The translations under genes and the position numbers were made by a program. The notes beneath the pieces are model-generated. The model ran no database searches. It had not been told where the DNA came from and saw nothing but the letters and a program-made list of their open reading frames with translations. A stretch of DNA of 64,000 bases, taken from Parapristionchus giblindavisi. Lineage: Eukaryota; Nematoda; Chromadorea; Rhabditida; Diplogasteridae. The stretch is from contig CALSFV010000294.1 in NCBI GenBank assembly GCA_943737045.1, forward strand, positions 310,001-374,000. Direction: 5' to 3'. Shown piece by piece: positions 58,006 through 64,000 of this stretch (position 1 is its first letter; the number at the start of each line of letters is the position of its first letter).

Positions 58006-58928
58006 CTAGATCTCACAGAGACTGGATCTTATTGTAGGGCGAAAAAAGGCAGTCAGAAATATGCAAATTACTGGGCCCCCAGGGGTACGTTGCCAATATC
58101 ATTAACATGGGAGTCTTCTATTTTGGAGACCTATCGAATGGTATATGTCCCATTCCGAAGTCCGGGACCGGCGCACCATACTTCCCTTGTCAAGGTGAAC
58201 AGCTCTGTTTCAACACCACCCGATACTGTTATGGTTGAACCAAATACTGAGTCTGACAATTCTGCCACCCCATCCAATCATAATCATACAGTTGATACAA
58301 ATCATGATAATGAAGATACGGAAGATCTAGAACGTTCTCTCGTTATTGCTCGCCTCCCTGTCAGCACCTCAAATGATCCATATGATGCAACTTTCGATGA
58401 TTTCAATTCTGTCGTTCGTATAAGTAGTATTCTCGGCTGTACATTCATTCCTATATCTGTCTATAGAATGCCCATAGGATCTGATGACTCCTCCTTCCCT
58501 CGCTTGACCAAAGTAGTATGCCCCACTCGTAAGCATCAACAACTTATGCTAAAGTTTGCCCATCGTATCCGCCATGACCCCCATTTCGGTGATATCTACA
58601 TACGCCCCTCATTTGCAAATCCAGCTGATCGTAAGCCCACTCCTCCCATTCCTCGTCCCTCTTCCAATCGTAATAGACATGACTCCACCCACTCTAGACA
58701 TTCTACGCATAGCAAGACCCCTATTCGTCGTTCCCATAATAATGCCCCTCCACATCCTCGTATCCACCCTAACTCTTATCATTCGTTGCGCCCTCTATCT
58801 CATCCCAATTATGCCCACCCTCCATTCCAACCATATCCCTACCCTACTCCATTCATGAGTCATTTCAATCACTACGGTGCCCCTCCTAATCTCGGTATAC
58901 CATTTTCATCTAATATGTCAAACTGGTA

Positions 58929-61711
58929 AATAGTCACCGGTCCCAACGAACATGCAGATCATATATTCTTAAAGGGTTCTCTTCAAATTGCCGCTCGGTT
59001 AAAAACAAATTGCCTTACCTTTCTCAACTTCTAACTAAAAACTATTCGATAATTTGTCTATATGAATCCTGGCTAAGTCCTAATTTTCCAAACTCATTAC
59101 TGCTAAATGGCCATGATCATAATTATAATGCATTTCGTAGAGATCGAAACCAAAATGGCGGTGGGGTTATCATTTTAGTCCATTCCACCATCAATGTTAT
59201 ACAAGTATCTGATCAATCTATCAAAGGAAGCCATGAGCTCCTAGCACTAGACTTAGACATAAACGGCGACTTCATTAGAACTATCTGTGTTTACCGTAAT
59301 CCTAAGGCTAATACAACACAGACTGAATACCTTATAAAGTCAATAACTGATCTTTCATCCTGCCCCCAGCCTTCCATCCTTACTGGTGATTTCAATTTTC
59401 CTGATATCGATTGGTCCATCCACCCACAACACCAAAACTGTACCCCGTCCTCCCGCTTATGCATTGATTTCTGTATCTCTACAAATATGGCCCAGCTAGT
59501 GAAAGAACCGACTCACAAGCTTGGAAACACTCTCGATCTTTTACTATGCAATCATCCAAAATTGATCGATCGCACAGAGGTTGGTCCACCTTTCTGCACA
59601 TCTGACCACTACTCATTAGAATTCTCTCTCTCTATTAACCACGCATCACCCTCCTATATCATCAAAAGAAACTATAAAGCTGCAGATTACGACCTTATCA
59701 ATATGCAGCTAGCAAATGTAGACTGGACAAGCATATTTTCCACTACTAAATCAACTGAAAAAATGTATGATATATTTATCAGAACCATAATAAAATCAAT
59801 AGACACGCACGTCCCATGGTGTTGAGTAAACGTAAATCATGGGAAGCTGCCACCTCATATGGAGCGCCTATTGAACAAGCGCTTTATAGCATGGCAAAGA
59901 TCAATTAGTCAACCTTCCACTGAAAGTAGACATACTTTTGAGAATCTAAATAAGAAATTCCGAAAGGAGCTTATTCGTCATCACAAGATCATAGAAAAAA
60001 GAATTATTGATAGTGAGGATAATAATAAGTTCTTTACTTATATGAAACGTTGTACAAGTAATCAAAAAGGTATTGACGGCCTTAAGGATGCAAATGGAAC
60101 TTCCGTCCTAAACGACACTGAAAAAGCAAATCTACTTGCTAAAACTTTTGTCGGTGTCTTTACTACTGACAACGGTATCACTCCAACTCCTACCCCTCTT
60201 TCGCACACTGGAAATTTTGAGGAACCTATCTTCCTAAGACATGAAATCTGTGAATTCATAAATAAATGGAAAAAGTCCTCCTGTAAAACCCCAGAAAATA
60301 TTAACTTATATTTTATCAAACAAATATCAATCCCCATTTCCGAACCTTTAGAGATAATCTTTAGAACATCTTTCGAAACAGGCATCATTCCCTCTCAGTG
60401 GAGGCACTCAATTGTTACACCTGTCAAGAAATCCCCTCCTTTCTCAGACCCATTAAATTATAGACCAATTTCTATCACTTCATTCTTCTGTAGAGTCTTT
60501 GAACGCATTTTAAGCAAGTCCATAATTGCTCATTGCGAATCATTAGAAATCTTCCCCGACGAACAGTATGGTTTTAGAAAACATAGAACCCGTGAACTCC
60601 AGATGCTTGTGGTCCTTGAACACTGGTCTGCTTCACTTAGTAACGGTCAGCCTGTTGATGTAATCTATTTTGACTTTGCAAAGGCCTTTGATAGAGTATC
60701 ACATCCTAAACTCTTAGCCAAACTCAATACAATAGGCTTATCTCATAAAACTACAAACTGGATTACTAGCTACCTTTCTCAAAGAACTTTTCAAGTTAGA
60801 GTAAATAATAAACTATCAGAGTCCTACTCCGTATCCAGTGGAGTTCCTCAAGGCTCTGTGCTTGGACCCTTACTTTTCCTTATTTTTACATCCGAATTAC
60901 CTTCGTTAGTCCAAAAAGATGGAGTACTAGCTCGTCTATATGCAGACGACATAAAGATATATAAATCATTCGTTAGTAATGAAACGCCCCAACCGCTTGA
61001 AGCGGCCGTGGACACTATCGTCCAGTGATCTGCTGATTGGCAATTACCCCTTGCTTCACATAAATGTAATTCACTGCATCTAGGTAGGGCTAATCCTAAA
61101 AGGATTTATACTATAAATAATGTAAATCTAGATCAAAAAGATCTCGTCAAAGACCTTGGCTTCATTATTCAAAGAGGCCTAACATTTTCAGAACATTGTA
61201 GATCAATTTCGAACAAAGCAAAGTCGGCTTGTCATATAATTATGCGAGCTCTTCGGACTAATAACCCTAAAATTCTCCTTAAAGCATATTCAATCTCATC
61301 AGGCCCATTCTAGAAAGCGCATCTACGGTGTTCAATCCTTATCAGAAAAAAGATATTAAAGTCCTTGAACAGGTACAGAATTACTTCACAAGAAGGCTGT
61401 TCGCACGTTGTTTCAAATCAACGTGGGACAATATGCCGCGGGCAAATGTTCGCAACGAAAAACTCGATCTAGAAACCCTCGAACACCGTAGATCCATCAT
61501 AGACATTAGAACTTCTATTAAACTACTTAGAGGCAAATTTAGGATTTCAAATAAGAAAAATCACTATTTCAAAACATATATTACAAGAAATGGGTTGAAT
61601 TTCTCCAATTCAGGGTCCCGTTTCCAATACAGGCACAATAACTTCTTTTTGCGAGCGGCCCGTTTGCTTACAAAACCCGAAAATAGAATCTCCTTTGATG
61701 TTGGAGACTGA
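58929..61711 (+). pseudogene. LINE ORF2: APE endonuclease and reverse transcriptase
   Basis: The frame is open from before 58929, overlapping the end of ORF1 in the -1 frame. Endonuclease: SVKNKLPYLSQLL, CLYESWL (catalytic Glu), LTGDFNFPDIDW, and SDHY (catalytic Asp-His). Reverse transcriptase: LNYRPISITSFFCRVFERIL, DEQYGFRKHRT, VIYFDFAKAFDRVSHPKLL, SSGVPQGSVLGPLLFLIF and LYADDIKIY (catalytic YADD). A C-terminal region after 61030 continues in frame past TGA. TGA at 59823 and TGA at 61026 (where Trp is usual) are in-frame stops; a one-base shift near 61290 puts the final part (61328-61711) in another frame. All catalytic motifs survive, so inactivation is recent. Confidence 0.9.
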
Positions 61712-61890
61712 TCTGCATGTCCTGTTGTCGCCTATTCATACAGATTCTCTTCCCTCCCCCCAATTCTATCGTCCCTTAGGAACACTGATATCTCCTTCTA
61801 GGCTCAATCCATATGCACTATTTCATTCCATTCCTTATTTTCTTCATTTGTTTATTTATTTGTTTCACATCATTTGTTCGCTAAATGTGA

Positions 61891-61892
<2 letters not shown>

Positions 61893-61968
<76 letters not shown>
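61893..61968. repeat. (TA)n tail of the LINE
   Basis: About 38 TA dinucleotides directly after AATGTGAATAAA, at the 3' end of the LINE. CR1-type elements commonly end in short tandem repeats rather than poly(A), so this may be the element's tail, later expanded. Confidence 0.85.
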
Positions 61969-61969
<1 letters not shown>

Positions 61970-61974
61970 AGAAA

Positions 61975-62244
61975 TTAGAATGGCCATTCATCAATCACAC
62001 AGCGCAGTGGTAAAAGTTCGGACTAGTTAGCGCAACGTCGCGGGTTCGAAGCATGAACTTTGAACTTTATTATTTTCAAAATTTCGCGCCTTTGCCGGTA
62101 CATCAAGCATGACTCATTCTTGATTCTAGCGATCAATAAACTGAATTAGCATAAATTAATTTATGTAGAGTATGTAGAATAACTTTTGCTATCTTTCTGT
62201 CTTCACAGTTTGTTCACGAAAATATTCGCGGGCTCCACCTTTAA
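61975..62244. mobile_element. Right part of a TTAAAG MITE with tRNA-like sequence
   Basis: It ends AATATTCGCGGGCTCCACCTTTAA, the inverse of the sequence at 56342. AACTTTTGCTATCTTTC at 62180 resembles the word following the tRNA-like sequences in the CAAGGGAA elements. A tRNA-like sequence lies at 61990-62056. Confidence 0.5.
61990..62056 (+). pseudogene. tRNA-like sequence
   Basis: CAGCGCAGTGGTAAAAGTTC is A-box-like; GCGGGTTCGAAGC is B-box-like. Stems pair poorly. It is inside the TTAAAG MITE part just after the LINE tail. Confidence 0.5.
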
Positions 62245-63146
62245 CGAATATGTATATACATACACCATTTCTAAGCAAGCGAGCAAGCAATTTGATGATA
62301 CCCTCTGGATACTGTAAGATGATAAGTTATGAATTTTATGGGAATTATCAAATATTACTTCATTTTGCTTTTACATGAAATAATCTTCATTTTATCAAAG
62401 AGCTACAGTAATCAGTAAGTACTGTAACACGATACATTAAAATTAGTTCGTGGTCTTATATGATCTTTGATCTTCGGATGTACGAACCTTTAAATATGAT
62501 CTTTGATCTTTAAGATATTGAGATGATTGCTTACTTGGCATACTTGCTCGCGCATGCAGAGGTTGTTGTGTGATCATGAAGTGAACAGCGATGATTGTTG
62601 AAGGGATTACGGTAGATTGAGGGTACTGTACTTTGTACTCTAATCGATATTCTCTTGATTAGTGGTAAAATTGTAATAGTAGTGCACTAATAATTCTAAT
62701 TATTAACAGGCCAATTTTTGCACAAACAGTAGCAGTGTTGTTATTCATTTTAATGATTAACCATTACGGTAGTTCCACCCCCTCCCCAATGGTATACGAC
62801 TATATTTACCGACGGCATCTTCATATTCATTTATATATCTCACATTTAAATTGGTTTTGAACTGTTCTTGTACCACAACCTCTGATCTTTTGTTTGTTTC
62901 TATTGATTGTATCGTGTTACAGTATGTACTGATTGACGTTTTCTATTCTTTTTCCATTGTTTTGGTAGAATTTTAAGTTGCAAGTAATATTTAGTAATAC
63001 TATGGTAACATGATAATGAAGGAAGGTTGAATATGATACACAACGAGACAAATCTCTACAGAATTGATTCCAAGATAGGAAGCGACTCCCTTTCAATGCT
63101 AGATCAGTGACAGAGCGGACAGACCACGAGATTAGATCGATGGGTA

Positions 63147-63159
63147 GAGACGCAGAGAG
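63147..63159. promoter_or_regulatory. CTCTCTGCGTCTC motif (inverse)
   Basis: GAGACGCAGAGAG, whose complement CTCTCTGCGTCTC resembles a motif common in Caenorhabditis promoters and introns. It sits in a GC-richer patch with GCGCGCGCAG just after. It might mark a promoter of a gene outside the window; weak. Confidence 0.3.
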
Positions 63160-63956
63160 TCATCGCGCGCGCAGAACCCCATATGCGACCACTACTGAGA
63201 CGGGTGCCGGGCGGGGATAACTACACGAAATAAGAAAAAATGAAAATTTGAATTTTGATTAATTTTGTGATTGCATTTATAATAATTAATTGCAAATAAT
63301 TTTTACCATTTCATAAGATACTTACCGTACTTTGAGAAATGGGAAAAATTGAAAATTAAAATTTAATTAATTTTGTAATTACATATATGATAATTTATTC
63401 GCAATACATGATTTTTGAGCAAGCAATTTGATGGAGCCTTCTGGATACTGTAAGATGAGAAGTTATGCAATTCTATAAGAGATATTTATTGAATTTTTTT
63501 GGGAGTTATCGACATATATCTTGTGTAAAATTATCTCCTTTTTGTAATAGTAATTTTTATAATATGTTTGACTATTGGTTCTGCCTTTTTCGGAAGCCAA
63601 AGCGCAGTAAATTAATTGAAAAAAAAAGTAATTTTTTCACGGTATTTTCAACGAAGGGGGGAAAGATGGGAGTGCGCTATTATCACAAATTGGATATGCG
63701 TGAAGAAAATAATATATTAATAATTATGTATATTTATCGACATGCTCATGAAACATGATTTATGGTGTTTCATGATACGTCTAATGTTAGATAAATATAT
63801 CATTATCACACTTCTAATTGATAAGTTTAAAGTTTCCTATATAGCCGAATTATTTTATTTCTTCAATTGCCGACATTGCCACTTGTCGGACACATCCGCG
63901 ATACGTCTCTGGTATTGCACAACTTAAAGCTACTTAAAATACGTCACTGTCGTGAA

Positions 63957-64000
63957 GTCTACTTTAAGTGAGTGACATCACTTTTTCACTTTAAGTAGAC
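63957..64000. repeat. Hairpin with CTACTTTAAGTGA arms at window edge
   Basis: GTCTACTTTAAGTGA (63957-63971) pairs with TCACTTTAAGTAGAC (63986-64000). A related AACTTAAAGCTACTTAAAAT lies just before. This may be one end of a palindromic element continuing past the window. Confidence 0.6.

Larger units (their letters stand above)
56822..58189. mobile_element. CAAGGGAA-ended palindromic element, copy 2
   Basis: Ends CAAGGGAAGTATGGTGCGCC and GGCGCACCATACTTCCCTTG, flanked by the 3-bp repeat TCA (56819-56821, 58190-58192). The arms extend almost to the centre; each has a tRNA-like sequence outside and, more centrally, TTAAAGATGGAGGTCTGCG or its inverse. The target is LINE ORF1. The first 8 bases and the target match copy 1, but the inner sequences differ, so this is a family, not a duplicate. 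Confidence 0.93.
56551..58929 (+). pseudogene. LINE ORF1, split by a nested palindrome
   Basis: Part 1 (56551-56821) starts MYSDNLTFGTASGD and contains a predicted coiled coil (LRRERLRNDRLEKTVEDL). Part 2 (58193-58929) has a conserved-looking block (ERSLVIARLP...SILGCTFIPISVYRM) and a His/Pro/Asn/Ser-rich basic C terminus (RHDSTHSRHSTHSK). Skipping the palindrome and one TCA copy gives one uninterrupted frame of 335 residues. ORF1 proteins bind the element's RNA (family knowledge). The element was therefore intact in ORF1 when the palindrome landed. Confidence 0.8.
56450..61968 (+). mobile_element. CR1/Jockey-type LINE, nearly complete but broken
   Basis: Order: a 5' leader, ORF1 from 56551, ORF2 with an APE-type endonuclease and reverse transcriptase to about 61711, a 3' UTR and a (TA)n tail. 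A palindrome (56822-58189) interrupts ORF1. ORF2 has two in-frame TGA stops (59823, 61026) and a frameshift near 61290. The 5' end is estimated. Clade is inferred from two ORFs, the APE domain and a non-poly(A) tail. Confidence 0.85.
62245..64000. other. No gene recognised; AT-rich, low-copy repeats
   Basis: Contains a direct repeat of about 60 bases (62281-62345 and 63419-63480, GAGCAAGCAATTTGATG... to GATACTGTAAGATG), several TGATCTTTGATCTT words near 62460-62510, and a GC-richer patch near 63100-63220 with GAGACGCAGAGAG. Open frames at 63465-63758 and 63742-63927 have no recognisable family and ordinary AT-rich composition, so I do not call them. Confidence 0.5.

Noticed and set aside
61695..62030. 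Open frame ending in a poly-(YI) run
   Set aside because: It overlaps the LINE 3' end in another frame and is sustained only by the (TA)n repeat.
63465..63927. Two open frames near the right edge
   Set aside because: No start context, splice sites or recognisable family; AT-rich composition as in neighbouring DNA.

Overview
This window is nuclear DNA of a nematode, most likely a rhabditid. Genes have many short introns with TTTCAG-type acceptors. The protein families are nematode-typical: a ground-like domain protein, a short ribosomal protein eL29 tightly followed by THOC7 in an operon-like pair, and a many-domain chitin-binding protein. Tc1/mariner elements and palindromic MITEs are abundant. 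No bacterial gene organisation, rRNA gene, CRISPR array or clearly canonical tRNA was found. Layout: 1-1473 is a decayed Tc1-like transposon. 2825-17094 (minus) is a gene I assembled from seven exons whose splice phases all agree; it encodes a Ser/Thr-rich protein of unknown function and has a 9.1 kb repeat-filled first intron. 18570-30360 (plus) is a cyclic-nucleotide-gated channel whose introns hold three large palindromes and several MITEs. 31384-33067 carries rpl-29 and thoc-7, 158 bp apart with a likely trans-splice acceptor between them. 33373-33997 is a small ground-like gene. 34732-51863 is one very large gene for a secreted protein with about 20 chitin-binding (Peritrophin-A type) modules, a Gln/Tyr-rich linker and an acidic region of roughly 1,000 residues; the family suggests an extracellular chitin matrix such as eggshell. 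A mariner transposon lies in one of its introns, and one exon plus its intron is tandemly repeated four times. 52221-52370 (minus) is a histone H2A-like fragment. 52808-62244 is a nest of transposons within transposons: a mariner, a Tc1-like foldback, a CR1/Jockey-type LINE, and two related palindromic elements with the same ends and the same 3-bp target duplication. The last 1.7 kb has no recognisable gene. The most unusual signals are: (1) the two CAAGGGAA-ended palindromes carrying tRNA-like sequences in both arms, with tRNA-like sequences also inside other MITEs of the window; (2) the fourfold exon-plus-intron duplication; (3) stereotyped intron ends in the chitin-binding gene. All gene models are hand-built from sequence; no alignment or search could be run.
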